A stretch of DNA of 64,000 nt from Euryodendron excelsum (GCA_033060915.1 CM065392.1:3841001-3905000); one strand, 5' to 3'. Shown: positions 46,796 through 59,713, counted from the first letter of the stretch. Notes: a model not told the origin generated them from the letters alone. Made by a program: numbers and translations.

Positions 46796-47410
46796 ATAAA
46801 CTTATATGTAATTTATAAAGATGTCGTCAAAGAAAAATAATTATTTAAGGGTAATATTTAAAATTTTTAGGGAAAAGTTTGAGAAATATTTCTGAAATTG
46901 TACCAAAAAAAATAAGATATTTAATTATATAAGGTGGGCATTTACAAATTTTCAGAAGGGGCAAAGTGAGAAAATTTTAAAAACTATAGGTGAAAATATA
47001 ATTTTTTAAAAATTAAGGGGAGAAAATTGACCCCTCCTAGGCTGAACGGGCTCCGCCAATGTTGGGCGGTGGCCACTCCCCCCTAAAATTAAAGTTCCAT
47101 TAACATACTATGTATTTAGGGTATTTAGGAAAAGAAATAGTATATTGGCTGCACTTAAAATTTAAATAATGTTCTTTTTCTCATTCAAAGTTCAAAAAAA
47201 ATTATTTAAATCCTATGAGTAAATAAAAGAATAGTATATTAGCTCCACTAAAATATAAATAATTTTACCATATAATGATTTTATTTTTGTGTATTTGACG
47301 AGTTAATTATTGTAAAGCTTAAATCTAAATGGTTCGCTCTATTAAAAAATTGTATGTTGACCCGCTTTATCTTGGGTCCACCACTAGAGGGCACCAGAAT
47401 GCAAAGTCCA

Positions 47411-47908
47411 CTTTAAAGCATAGTTATCAAAATGGGAAACGAAAGTAAAAAACGTTAGGGGAAACTGAAGTGAGAAACGTGGCCAAAAAAATATAATAAA
47501 AAACAAAAAGTGAAAAACAATTGAAAAACTTATTAGAAATTTCATTAGGAAACTTTTACGAAAATCAAATAAGACTTTTAAGAAACTTAGTGGAGACTTT
47601 TGAAAAACTTAATAAAAACGTTTAGAAAACTTAGGAAAAAATTACAAAAATAATTTCATAGATGCTTAGTTAAAACTTAAAGGAAAAAAATATTTAAAAA
47701 TTAAGATTTTAAGTTTTCGAAGTGTTTTCTATAAGTTTTCTTAGAGTTTTCCAAAAGTTTTTCAAAAGTTTTCAGAACGTTTTCCCTGAATTTTCATAAC
47801 ATTTCTCCAAAATTTCAAAATAAGTTTTGTACCATTATCAAAAATCCATTTTCAAATAAGCGCATTTCCCCTTCCAAAATAAGTTTTTCTGTAAACTGTG
47901 CTTTAAAG
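47411..47908. mobile_element. Fold-back/MITE-like element made of short repeats
   Basis: Termini CTTTAAAGCATAGTT and, inverted, CTTTAAAGCACAGTT. The left half is built of purine-rich GAAACTTAG-type units and the right half of their inverse (AAGTTTTC), so the whole 498 bp could fold back on a centre near 47680. No coding capacity. Confidence 0.6.
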
Positions 47909-49121
47909 TTTTAAGTGCAACATGAGATAGAAAAATTCATGGACACGTGTTGTCAAGGAAGAGCCAGCATTAGGCTATGTCAAAATTGAATAAACTATAA
48001 AACAAAAAATTATAGAACATATATATCCAAAAGTTATATGGACTAAACAATTTTACAACTATTATCTAGCAAAGTATACATAAAATAGGTAAATATTATA
48101 AAATATTAAAAAAAAAAGTACCTATTAAAGTTATGTCCGACGAGTAACAGGTTTTGTGTCTTTAACTTATTATGTTTATTTGAATTTCTCACACATAGGA
48201 TTATGTTTTGGTCCATGAAATGTTCACATTGGAAACATCTTGTTGCTTACTTGCTGGTGAGAAAATTGGCATAATTGAGAAAATTCAATAAGAGTATAAC
48301 AATCCTCATGCATAGATAAACTCAAGTGTAATAATATAGAATGACACTGGCGAGGTGAGCGCAAGTCTAAAGTAATTGCTAATTTATTTCTTACAACTAG
48401 TTTGATGACGTGATATAATCATACAAAAAAATGGGAGAAATCGAGAAACATAGAAGGAAGAAGAGGACCAAAAAAAAAATATCTAAAAGACGTGGAGATC
48501 GTCGATAGATGGTGAAGGTCACGGTGGTCGAGTCATAGAGTTCTGCTCTTTCGTTTTTCTCTCTCTCACATATACCCAAATATTTTAGAGTTTGAATTGC
48601 AGCTGAAAAAGGTGTAGGGTTAAACCCTAATTTAATAGGGTCAAATGGTTTCTCTTTAAAAAATAATAAAAAGGTTATTTTAATGATTAGACAATAGGCA
48701 TCAATGCCAACAATGGACTCTTTTTTTAATGGTTAATTAATTAATTCAATTTTTATTGGGTTCAAGAACTAAAATTAAAGTGAATTGTGTTAGATAATTT
48801 GGTTATAATAAAAGGTGTTTGGCTGAACTGTAAAAAATGGTAGGGAAATAAAATGTGTTGAGCTGAGCAATAGAAATGAATAGGCTGGACAATATTAAGG
48901 TGGGCTAAACTTAGATATTAAAAATTTTGAATATTAAAAATAGGAGTTGGGCTAGGGTCCCCTAAGCTATAGCCCATGGGAGCCTCCTAAGTCCCTCCGC
49001 CCTTGCATGTTGCATTTTGGTATATGCTTGTATAAAAAGATTTCTACACTATTAGTTGGTCAAAACTAAACTCCAGCTTTTTATGAACTTGACTTTGGCT
49101 TTTTTTTGGTAAAGAAATTTG
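47909..49121. other. Intergenic DNA, nothing recognised
   Basis: Contains a 60-residue minus-strand frame (48397-48579) with a hydrophobic stretch but no family signature. I do not call it a gene. Confidence 0.4.
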
Positions 49122-49259
49122 TTACCCACAGTCGTGCCTGCTGGGTAAGTGTCGACTGATAGATAACAAATCAGTTCAGACCTACCTGTATTTGAAGAGA
49201 TTAGGCTAATTTGTCACTCATCAGTTAGCACCTGCCCAACTGGCTCAACTGTGGGTAAT
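49122..49259. mobile_element. Small MITE with about 50-bp inverted ends
   Basis: The left end TTACCCACAGTCGTGCC and the right end, inverted, TTACCCACAGTTGAGCC continue to match for about 50 bp (C(A/T)ACTGAT..., GACAAAT.AG). The total is about 138 bp. The target duplication is not clear. Confidence 0.6.
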
Positions 49260-51699
49260 ATTTTCCTTTTGTTAAATTTTATTTTGAAAAATAAGTCAAA
49301 AGTTCATAAACAAAACGGATTAGCATTTTCTCTCTCTTTTCTCTTTGATCTCCTCCCTCTAACTCTCCCACTACTCTCTCTTACACGTTCTTTCTCAAAC
49401 TCTCTCACTCTTTCTATGTGACCTTTTTTCTCTAACTTTCACTCTACGAACTCTTATTTGGAAGACCGTTATATAGATTTTGTAACAGTTGGTGAGGGGC
49501 ACTTTTGTCCTTTGGCTTTTATTGATTCTCAGCCAATATATCTATACTTTTTGCGCTAAATTAACCAGGAAACGAGTGGAGCATTACAGTCACTATAAAC
49601 TCAAATGGCATTTTTCGACAAACACTGACAGGTAAAAACAGTGTAATATTTATTCAGTATGTGGAGGGTGTTTTCTCCCATTTAATAAAACCTCAAGGAA
49701 GGTCCGCCGCATACGATAGTATAACTCGGTCTTTCTGTCACCACAACAGTGAAAGGTCTAATGACCGGGCCCAAAATAATAAATGCACTTTTATTGAACT
49801 TGAAATACGCAGGATTGGATACAAGTCCTTTTCCTTAGTAGATTAATAAATAGTATTTAACCTATAACAAAAATAAAATTACCAAATTCATATTCAAAAT
49901 GACTGTATAAAATGAGAGGGACAGGGGTTAATACAACTAAAATAGATATAAATTTCAAAAAAAATAGTGACAGTATAATAAAAGCACCATACTCCTTATT
50001 TTTATTGATTTGAAACCAATGTGTAGTCTTCTTTTATTTTAAAGTTCAATATGAAATTCTGACTATAAATCAGCCTACCATATAAATATAGTTAGTGCAA
50101 CATATGCTCCCATTTGTATGCATGATTAAACAAGTTATGAAAAAAATATTACATGTGATTTTCATATTCACGTACAATGTGATTTGACACTCATTATGAT
50201 TAGAGTATTCATGAATTTCATGTACAAGACTCATTATAAATATTAAAATTATAGTACCCATTACATTATACGATGGACCCTATGAAAGAGTTCAAGAATA
50301 CCATGAAAGAAAGGGAATAGTGGATGCAGCGCAGTTGATGATGAGTTCTATATACAAAGGGGAGGAGTAGAAATTGATATTAGAGAGTTTTCTGAGGCCA
50401 TCCAAGGAGCTAAGATTCAAATTTATGCGTACTTCATTAGACAGTATCATTCATGCAATAATGATTGAAAGAGTGTCAAATAGCTTTTTATAAAATTTTG
50501 ACAGTGCTACATTAGTCATGCATGTCAATTACTCGTCGACTGTGCTAGCCATCTCAATATGAACTCATTTGCAGTTATAGATCTCAATTTCATTGAAATG
50601 ACTAGTAGCAATTAAAGAGTAACCGACAATTACAATTAATACTAACATTCTTTATAAAATAAATATAATTCGTGTAAATTACAACTCCACACAAACTCCG
50701 ACGAATACTTGATCAAATATTTAGCTATCTTTTACCCTATAATTTCAAACCTTATGCTCTCAGCACGTGGTCCACGCAGAAAAAGGGTTATTAGTTGGCA
50801 AACATTTAGTAGGTACATGAATGGGCTATAGCCAATCACACCTACCACCTACCCCAAGTATTAAATAATTGTCAGAATCTTTCACAATGGCCACACGTCC
50901 AAAGTCATTAATTGAGAAGCAGACAAAAAGCAAATTTCGAAATCACGCCAAACTCTCACATGAAATGCCATGTGAGCATGCATAGTTTGAGGAGGGGTAG
51001 TCACGATCGCGACCTAAGGTGAATCGTAAATTAATGGCAACCAACTGAAATAAACTTTTGGAGTTTTGTTAATTACAGTTGTGACTGATAATCCTAGTTG
51101 ATGGAAATCAACTAAGCTGGCACCGCAAACGCCTATTGCACATTGAGAAATACTATAATGTGGTTGATTTCACTTAGACCGTTGTAGGCCCATATTTGTA
51201 ACTTTAATCATGTATGAATTGTGACACGCATCATTTCGTCTGACTTAATATCTTATACAGATTTTATGATCCCAATTTTATGTCTAAACGTAATAAAACC
51301 AAATGTTTGCTTCTAATCATGTATGAAATGAGACCCCGTCTTACTGTCTGATAAAATATTTTATGAGTTTAGTTTTGATACATTATTAGTGTAAAAAAAT
51401 TTTACACAAGTAAGTATTAAAATACAACATGTATCTATGAGTATTACTAGTAATACCCTGTGACAAACTTAATTCACACTTATAACCTTGGTTGCCTATT
51501 CAATAGGGCAAATTTACAAGGGGCATCCATGGAATGAGGGAAAAGTCCACCCATACCTTAGGCTTAAAAAATATACACTAGGTGATTAATTAGCTTAAAC
51601 GAGAAAGCCACGATTTTCACGAATCGGACAAAGACTGAAAAACCCAAAAAACAATTAAAATAAAATTGATGTGATCATCAATTATTAGAACTTTTCCTA
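49260..51699. other. Intergenic DNA, nothing recognised
   Basis: CT-rich stretch 49330-49440, otherwise AT-rich with short frames only. Confidence 0.45.
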
Positions 51700-52960
51700 G
51701 TTGTCCATATAAAGGCATTATGACCACAAGCCAAATTTCTCATAGTTGAACCTCAAACAATGGCCACAACCATAGATTCCCAATACTATTGCTTGTTGCT
51801 CCTCCTCTGGCTAATCTCTTCTTTTTCTTTCTTCGCGATCAGCTGCGCAAGTCTCTGCATTTCTGCTTCGCTACTGCAAATCCAAATGCTGGTGATTAGA
51901 GATTTCTACGCGCTCTTTCTGTCTCATTTTTCTATTCCAATGCTAATTAGCCCTTGTGGGGATCCATTGATCATGTGCTCCCTATATCCACTTACCTAAG
52001 TTGGTCAAACAATGGATTTGTGATTTGCTCAATTCTCTTTCGTTACCTATCATAGCAAGAGCAAGAAAAGATGGGTATTCGATGAAGAAAAGCAGCTCAT
52101 TGGAAGGCCATCTTGAAAGGATACAATAGTTACTGTAGAGTGAAGATGAATTAGCTGCTCCACACCCTCCTATTCTCCAATTTTTAATCTCCTGTGCGCT
52201 ATTTTTGTGTAAGTTTATAATGTTTTTGAACAATATTGCAATTGAAAAGCTTGTAATGATGTGTGAAACAGATAAGACTGGTTTGGATCGAGATCAACAA
52301 TGAAACACTAGAATCCAAAGTGAGGGCAAAGGGGTAATCTTCCTTTTTTTTTCTTTTTGTTTTTCTTTTTTCTTTTATTCTTTTTTTTTTTTTTTTTTTA
52401 ACTTGGCAAGAATGAGCTAAACTCAAATTATACATTTTCACAAAATTTCAGAAAGAAGTATGAACTCTCTTCCGGGAATGACTCTTATTAAGATTTTCCT
52501 CCACCAGGAATCCAGCATGGGCTTTGAAAATACACCACTGTTTACTCTTATTTCCCATTTGACCAAGACATGCCTGATAGGAAAGAAATGAAATCCTTTG
52601 TTTGTTTGGAATCCCAGAAACACCCATTTTTCCAAGAAATGCAAGGCATGCTGATCTCTCGGATTACCCTCCCTGCAGTTGAACTAACAATCGAGGGACT
52701 ACACTAATTATATGAGTTCTACTAGTTTCTTTTCCTAAACTACTAATATTAGATCAAAAATCCTAATAACGGGTTTATATTTCGCGGACTCGGTTAGTCT
52801 AAAACGTCTCTTGATCAGTCTTAATTTTGCCGTTTGTCTAGAACAGAGAATGTTAGAACTATGGTTAAAGAAATGGCCCCTCAACCATTAGCAGAGTCCA
52901 CTATTCAAAATCCTGAAATTACAAAGTAATGTATAACTTGAGATTAAAGAACTGTTGACA
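51700..52960 (+). repeat. Segmental duplication, copy A
   Basis: Shares with 53410-55150, in the same order, CTCATAGTTGAACCTCAA, an ATGGCCAC(A/C)ACCAT start, an AACAAT(A/G)TTGCA(A/G)TTG block (52229 and 53952) and AATCCTGAAATTACA (52910 and 55100). The homology is patchy, so the event is old. Confidence 0.6.
51760..51999 (+). pseudogene. Relic reading frame with a hydrophobic leader, possibly from a P450 N-terminus
   Basis: Starts MATTIDSQYYCLLLLLWLIS. The hydrophobic leader with an LLWLIS core resembles the membrane anchors of CYP93-type P450s such as the exon at 38810 ([10 protein letters not shown]). A TATA-like CATATAAAG lies about 50 bp upstream. Downstream no P450 hinge or helix can be followed, so if this is a P450 it is only a relic. 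Its copy at 53443 has an early stop. Confidence 0.3.
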
Positions 52961-53332
52961 CAATGCACTGCAATAACCCTTTTTTTTTTTTTTTTTTTTT
53001 TGCCTTTTGAAGAGTGCGCTAAGCTCAAATTTCAGTTTTCGGCACAAGTTTAGCTTATCTGGATCCAAAGAATAGCTTCTGCTTCGTAATCTAATTACCA
53101 TTTTCTTCCCAAAATCTATGGTAAAGTCTTCCCTCTCTCTCTCTTTTTTTGTTTCTTTTCAAACAAGATAGCAAGGAGAGATTGAGCTACCAACATTAGG
53201 GTTGATAGCGTAATCCGATACAATGTAGGCTGTATAACAGGCAGTGAATGATACAGACTGATCATCTACTTGTATTGTAGACATGGGATCAATTTTCATC
53301 AACTTACAATGAAGAATTGTAGGTCAATATGA

Positions 53333-53372
53333 TAATAATAATAATAACAATAATAATAATAATAATAATACT
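53333..53372. repeat. (AAT)n microsatellite
   Basis: About 13 AAT/AAC units. Confidence 0.9.
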
Positions 53373-53409
53373 TTATTCTAATAATCCTAACAGTAATAAC
53401 ATTAATAAT

Positions 53410-55150
53410 AACCCAATGAGCAAAATTCTCATAGTTGAACCTCAAATGGCCACCACCATTATAGATAGCCAGTAATTTTTCCTTCCATTCCTCCTTTGGC
53501 TCATCTCTACTCTTTCATTTTTCATGATTAGTTGCAGGAATCTATGCACAACACTTCATTGCTGCAAATACAAGTACCCCTGATCGAGAATTCATGCCAT
53601 TGCTTCATAACTTCCTCCAATAATCCAAACTAATTAATGTTTGGGTCCAATCTTCCTATGGCTGCAAGAATAAGGAACTGACAGAGAAAAGCAGCTAGGA
53701 GGAGGCATCTCAAAGCAACACACAATCAGTTCCATTAAAAGTCTATTCAAGGCTGAAGAAAATTCAAAGGAAAAACACACCTGAGTTGTGTTCTAGATCA
53801 ACACAAGGCTAATAAACAACAGACTTAAAGAATGATTAAGTTTGCTTATCATGCAATTCTGTTCTCCAACTTTAGTCTTCTACCTGACCCTTTTTTTTTT
53901 TTTTTTTTGTGCAATTTTCTGACGTACAGTTCAGCCAAATAATATTCTAAACAATGTTGCAGTTGCAGAGCTTGTCTCAGTGTGCAAAGCATACAAGGAA
54001 CTAGTTTGGAAATGCGTTCAACACTGAGTGGTGAGTGGAATTGTAATCCACCCAGGATTGGACATTACTTCTTCTGCAACTGTAATCTATTAAGTGGTCT
54101 TCACTGAAACCTTAGTTCTGCATAATATCAGGAAGTAGACCAGCATAAGAATTACCAGTAATTCAGATTTGTTTCCTTGTACTGGAGTTTGACAAAAAAT
54201 GAAATCTCCTCAAGGAAATGAATTACCCTAAAAAAATTTCCTCTGCTTTTAGTCAGCCTAAATTCCAGCATGCACTGTTAACTGCACACTAGTCACTCTA
54301 ATTTCCAGTTGGTGCCTAAAATAGTTTCAAACTATAATGCATGTTCTTGGTGCTTAAAATAGCTTTTCAGACCATAATGCATATTCACAATCAAGTAGTT
54401 AAACTGTGAAAAAACTACAGAATATGCATGTTAGAGAAGAAAGAAAAATCATAAAAATCCTTTTTATCCCACACATTCTCCATGAAATGCTAAAGATAGC
54501 CATCTTTTCATATATGGCCTCATAAATTACCCTCTCTTGCAATAAAACCAACAATGCACTAAGTATTCAAATGCTACTACTTTCCATGCCTAACCTAATT
54601 GTGTTAATACAAAGACCTCTACAATGGGTATATATACAATGGTACGGGGCAAAACAAGGGGCAGATTCCATTTGTCTGAAATTCACTTATTTCAGCTGTT
54701 GGCCTAGAACATAGAATACGTGAACCATGACTGTAAGAAAAATGGCCTCTGTCAAACATCAGAAGTCCGATCATCTCAGCAACAAGACTTTGAGTCACTT
54801 GACTCGGTATATCTTCCATAACCACGAGTGGTTTCTCCTGATCATTTCCCATGTGAGCAAGAATGTCAACACTGCTGTTCCCCTCTCTGTTTACGTGTTC
54901 GATTGTACAGCGAGTCAGCACAGAAATATGTTAAAGACCCCTACAATGGGTTTATATCCAATCGTATGGGGCAAAACAAGGGGCAGATTCTATTTGTCTG
55001 AAATTCATTTATTTCAGCCGTTGGCCTAGAACATGGGATACATGAACCATGACTGCAAGAAAAATGGCCTCTATCAAAGATCAGAAGTCCATTACCCAAA
55101 ATCCTGAAATTACAGAAGGGACAATCTGAAATTTTAAAATTGTGAACAAA
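53410..55150 (+). repeat. Segmental duplication, copy B (with internal 322-bp-period repeat)
   Basis: Copy of 51700-52960, expanded. The leader-like frame at 53443 reads MATTIIDSQ and then a stop, followed by LLWLIST-like sequence. A block of about 150 bp (ACAATGGGT.TATAT.CAAT) occurs at 54622 and again at 54943. Confidence 0.6.
54750..54921 (-). pseudogene. RNase H-like (RVT_3 type) C-terminal fragment
   Basis: Minus strand reads EHVNREGNSSVDILAHMGN and later PSQVTQSLVAEMIGL. This fits the end of the RNase H-like domain found in plant LINE-derived or domesticated proteins (typically VxREGNxxADxLAxxG). Only about 55 residues remain. Confidence 0.55.
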
Positions 55151-55156
55151 CTGCAT

Positions 55157-56067
55157 ATAATTATGAATCTATGATTACGAAAGTATCAAAAACACTAAAA
55201 CATAAATGCACAGCAAATTTCCTCATAAATCATTGATCAGAGACATTTTAAAAACATGAACATAAAAAATTTAACTAGTTGCCTCCTGTAGGGGAAGCAT
55301 GTAATCAAGGAGAAGGTTAGATAACAAAGCTAGCTTCACAAAACCATTATAAAACAGACAGACAACCAAAAGAAAACAACTGGATTTTAATATCTCCGAA
55401 AAAAAATTCACTGATGCTAATAAGGTCAAACAATTCTTCAAAATTTGTCATGGCTACCTTCAGGACATGAAGAAAACATTGATAGGAGGGGGAATGGGGA
55501 CACAGGAAGAAAAATGCACTTATTTCCCTTGCCTTACAACAACATTGACTTTGTGACTAAAATGCAAGCACGAGAACCACAACGAAAGAAGAAGACAACC
55601 ACTATATAAACATTTCAGGTAAAAATGGTGCTTCCTTAGTATGTTTGAGACTTTGAGTAGAAATCTTACATCTCGTAAAGAACTGCTGAAGTGATGAAAG
55701 AGATGTTGGTATACAGGGTTTCTGTACATCAGTCCAAAACAATGCCTACTAATCCTTCAGAAGACCTTAAGCAAGTGACAGTAACCAGAAGCCAATATGC
55801 TGATTAATCCTACACAAAAATCTTCAGTAGAAGATATTGCGAGTAAAATTGCCTACTGATCCTTAACTAAGACCTTCAGCTAGATGTCAATAAGTAAAAC
55901 AGGGAATATAAAGCTATCTGCTAATCCAACTTTGAGAGCCCGAAAATCATCAGAAGATGATCAATCTTACCACGCAAGTCAGTTGCCTAGTCTCCTTTCT
56001 CCCAAAATCCCAAGTCCCTGAGATCTTAATCTTGGCTGCTGTCAAAAACAAAACAAAATTGTTTCAA
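55157..56067. other. 3' flank of the UVI4-like gene
   Basis: AT-rich, no gene. It probably includes the 3' UTR next to 56067. Confidence 0.4.
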
Positions 56068-57422
56068 TCAACGCATTGACATCAAAGTACGGACTCTTTT
56101 TTCCCTTTCAGCCATCTTAGCACTGGGAGTCCTTTTCAGTTTCTTCAATTCCTCCATCACCACTTTCTCAACTGTGTCAATTGAATTCAGGAGCTTCTTC
56201 TGGGGTGTGAGGCAACCTGATTCTCCAGTATTCTGGTTGGTGATATCAAGCAATATCTTTGGCACTTTACCAACAGACAATGGGCAAGGCTTAGTGGCAA
56301 CTGTAGGATTTGGAGAGACCACAGAAAAATTGTGCTCGAGTTGAGCACCTGATATAGGTACAGAAGGATCAAGAACATCCTGGTCCTGGCGTATTGGACT
56401 CTCAATTTGCTGGCCTTCAATTTCCCTCAAGCTAGCTCTTCTACTTTCAATGGCCTATCAAAGAACCTATTCCAATTTAGATTCATCAAGAATATGTATT
56501 ATAAAAAACCACAAGTTCAAATCTAAGAAGCACGGACACGGACACGAGTGTCGGACACGATACGCGTAGGACACACCGACACGGCAATTTTCGAAAAATG
56601 TTACACACGACACAGCAGGGACACGACAAAAGTCTATATTTTTATATTCCTTATATGTTATACATATAAATATTATATGAAAGAAATTAAAAATATAGAA
56701 GATTACACGAACTAAAAATAAAAAAAAGAACACATTTCACTACTTAATTAGCAACAAATTCATAATTAGTCAATTATATTCCATAAAAAATATAAAGTAA
56801 ACAAATACATTAACACACATTAACAACAAAAAAGTTGTTCTATCAATACACAATACTATAAAGTCATAAAATACAAAAAATATTAAAACGTCATTACATT
56901 TAATCAACTATCCATCATCATAGCATACTTGTTTTTCTCCTTCTTCTTGTTTGTTTTTCTTCTTCTTCGAACCAACAATTAGTTTCAAAATTTATAGTTG
57001 ATGCTCCACGTGTTCCTAAAGTGTTTAAAACGAGACACGCATGTTCAAGCCGTGTCCGTAGAGTGTCCAATATAAAAATAAATAATAAATAATTGGACAC
57101 GTAGAATGGAGTGTCCAACACGTGTCCGACGAGTGTCCCATGCGTATCGGTGTCCAACAAGTGTCGGACACGGGTACGGCTTCTCCAACGGAGTGTCCGT
57201 GCTTCCTAGGTTCAAATTGAAATCAAAGAAAATTTTGAACCATAACCCAGTATTAAATGCCATCTACTCCCTTTCCACTTCAATACAATGGCAGACGCTG
57301 CTATATTTTGGAGAGGCAACACCCACAAAATTCCTTCCTCCACAGCATTTATATGTTGCAAGTAGGGCAAATCTATGGCACTTGAACTTGGTAAGTCAAC
57401 AATGCTTTTTCCTCTTTTTTTC

Positions 57423-57454
<32 letters not shown>

Positions 57455-59390
57455 TTTTTTTTCTAAATAGGTAAGTAATATTTTATTACAACCACAAAAA
57501 GATGTACAGTGAAGCTCAAAAGAAGACAAGGGCTCCTAAAGCACCACCAACTGGGAGGAAGTTGACAAGGCTTAATTGAAGTGTTTAAGTTCTTAATGTG
57601 ATCTCTGGGGTTGAGTTATGCAAATGCCATGGGTGCAGAATGCAGATGGATTAAGATCACTTTGGTCATTAGCAGGCTCTCAATCCACTTTACTGGTACA
57701 AAAGCAACTTTGTTTCTTTCTGTGGGGACATAGAAAATGCAAACTAGCCGTGGTTTGGTGAAAGATACTAACGAACTTAGAACAATAATTATGTTGTCTC
57801 AATGACGTTGTTCAAAAATCAAAAATCAAAACAAAAACATAAGTAGTGCACAAGAATTAAACTCTCTAGTCCGGTTTCCTTTTGCAGAAAATGAGTAGAA
57901 ACAGAAGACTCATCTAAAGTTTGCCAAATATGACTGTAACCCAAAAACCCCAAAAATGGATAATTGAACAATAAAGGTAACAACATAATATCCAGAAAAA
58001 TCTAGGACAGCATAGAAATAGAACTGAACTGGGAGCTCTCACTTAATCTACTTAACTTTCAACTTCAAGCAAATGAAATTCTCTGAAAAGACAAAATATA
58101 ACTTATTAGCCAAAGGATGAAATGAAACGAAATTAAGAAGCACATCAAAAGGGGAAGAGGAAATTTCCACTGGATTTCAGATTATTTACCAAATATATTT
58201 TGACATTATTCCACTTAGCAGCCGCAATCAAATAACGAGCCATACATAATTAATGCTTTCTAATGCCATTCTAGCCTCATAATTGAATGCAAATGAACAA
58301 AGTCACATATCACGATATGAGTTACTATTCCTTGATCATTTATACTGCCCCAAACATCTTACTGCATTTTCCAACTGAAATGGAATCAAATCCAACTGGA
58401 TGCAATCCAATCATCCAAAATCCATAACAAACCAATCTAAGATTTTAAATGACAAATCAAAGATGTGGAGTCCACTCTAGACAAAACAGAAAAGTAAAAT
58501 AACTGGTACGAGGTTATAATGTATTTGAACTGACGTCAATCTAGAAATGAAAATAAGCACCCTTCTCAATCTTATCAAGACTGATCCCAAACCCATACAA
58601 ACAACCAATATTATAAATAAATGAGAAGTGAGAACAAATGAAGAATACCAGAGCCCACGAACCAAAGTGAGCTACTTTCACACTGAATTCCACTCAAGAC
58701 TAATCACAGGCACATTTAAGCACAATACTTAAGACCAACAACCATGACTCGTATACAAGCAATATCTGCTAGATATTATAAGACCAACAACCCTAGAACC
58801 AAACAAGTACAAACATCTCATAAATGAAATCAAACACATACATATAATACACAAACATGTATATATATACATATATACATATAAGAAAATGAATCGAACC
58901 CATCATCGTTCCTGCAAATAAAATAAAACCCTAATGAAGATTACACAAACACACGAAATCAAACACATTCGAGTGGTCAAGACAGTGGAGCAATCCTTAC
59001 CCGCACAACATCAGTGATGTCACGAAGAGGTGTTCTCGGGTACCAAGAAGGTAACACGCTATTCGTGGAACGTCCACGGCCTCGCCGGACACTACCTGCT
59101 GGCATGTTCTCGCGACCCACAACAGGTGTTCTGTAGAAATTCCGGCGACGCCTATTTCTAGCTCTTGGTGTTCCCAAACTACCCCTTCCAACACCACCAC
59201 TTCGCGTAGCAGCCACTCCCACCGGTCCACGTGTACCAGTCATAGCCGCCTCCCCCCACCGGAATGGTGTTCCGGTACCCACATCTGGTTCATCAAGCAG
59301 AATCGCCATCCTACCAACCGATTGCCGCCGACGGGAAAACATGGCCGTAACGTCGTCAGGCCTGGATAATCTGTCTCTTGATTCTGGCAT
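56068..59390 (-). CDS. UVI4: UVI4/OSD1 (POLYCHOME/GIGAS CELL1)-like inhibitor of the anaphase-promoting complex, 258 aa
   Basis: This plant-specific family binds APC/C activators to restrain cyclin destruction. In Arabidopsis UVI4 limits endoreduplication and OSD1/GIG1 allows meiosis II entry. Exon 1 (59390-59001, 130 codons) starts [11 protein letters not shown], carries an RxxL D-box-like motif at residues 5-8, the GxEN box as GREN at 92-95, and the family block [18 protein letters not shown] at its end. The donor GTAAGG is at 59000. Exon 2 (56454-56068) follows TAG/GCC and continues [14 protein letters not shown], joining in phase as VVRAIESRR, the family sequence. It ends RVRTLMSMR, the C-terminal Met-Arg tail used to bind APC/C. 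The length matches Arabidopsis UVI4 (about 260). The 2.5-kb intron holds a DNA transposon. It could equally be the OSD1 paralogue. Confidence 0.9.
56523..57209. mobile_element. Non-autonomous DNA transposon in the UVI4-like intron
   Basis: Left end CTAAGAAGCACGGACAC; right end inverted CTAGGAAGCACGGACAC. Both flanks are GTTCAAAT (56515-56522 and 57210-57217), an 8-bp duplication as in hAT elements. Both ends are packed with GTGTCCGACACG-type short inverted repeats. No transposase. Confidence 0.85.
57218..58994 (-). other. Remainder of the UVI4-like intron
   Basis: Contains a T-rich tract (57408-57470) and short AT-rich repeats. No open frame of note. Confidence 0.6.
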
Positions 59391-59405
59391 TGTATGAAAC
59401 TCTGA

Positions 59406-59713
59406 CTGAAATAATCAATAACAAGCGTATAAGTAGTCAAAGTAATCATATCAAACAGTGACCACGGAAATGAAAATTTTCCGGCGACCCATATGCCGTA
59501 AAGTGAAGTTTCACCAGCAACCAGTTGCGAGGTTGTCATTTCTCGGCGACCCAGATGCCAACTCTTGCAGAAAAATGACAAGATTCTATTTTTTTATGTA
59601 AAATGGGGAATCGTCGACGACCCAGAAGTTTAAACAGCATTTTCCGGCGACCCACAAATCAAATCCAAAAAACCCAGATATGTAAACAACAATGAAGAAA
59701 ATGGGTTTCTTAC
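59406..59713 (-). other. Intron in the 5' UTR of the UVI4-like gene
   Basis: Donor AAG/GTAAGA at 59714/59713 and acceptor TTTCAG/TCAGAG at 59406/59405, 15 bp before the ATG. The 308-bp intron contains about four copies of a GGCGACCCA(G/T)ATGCC-like motif. The first non-coding exon lies at about 59714-59830. Confidence 0.65.

Noticed and set aside
48397..48579. 60-residue minus-strand frame with hydrophobic C-terminus
   Set aside because: Short, A/T-biased, no upstream promoter-like feature or homologous copy.
57106..57529. Several 70-122-residue frames on both strands
   Set aside because: They cross the transposon end and a poly-T tract inside the UVI4-like intron.
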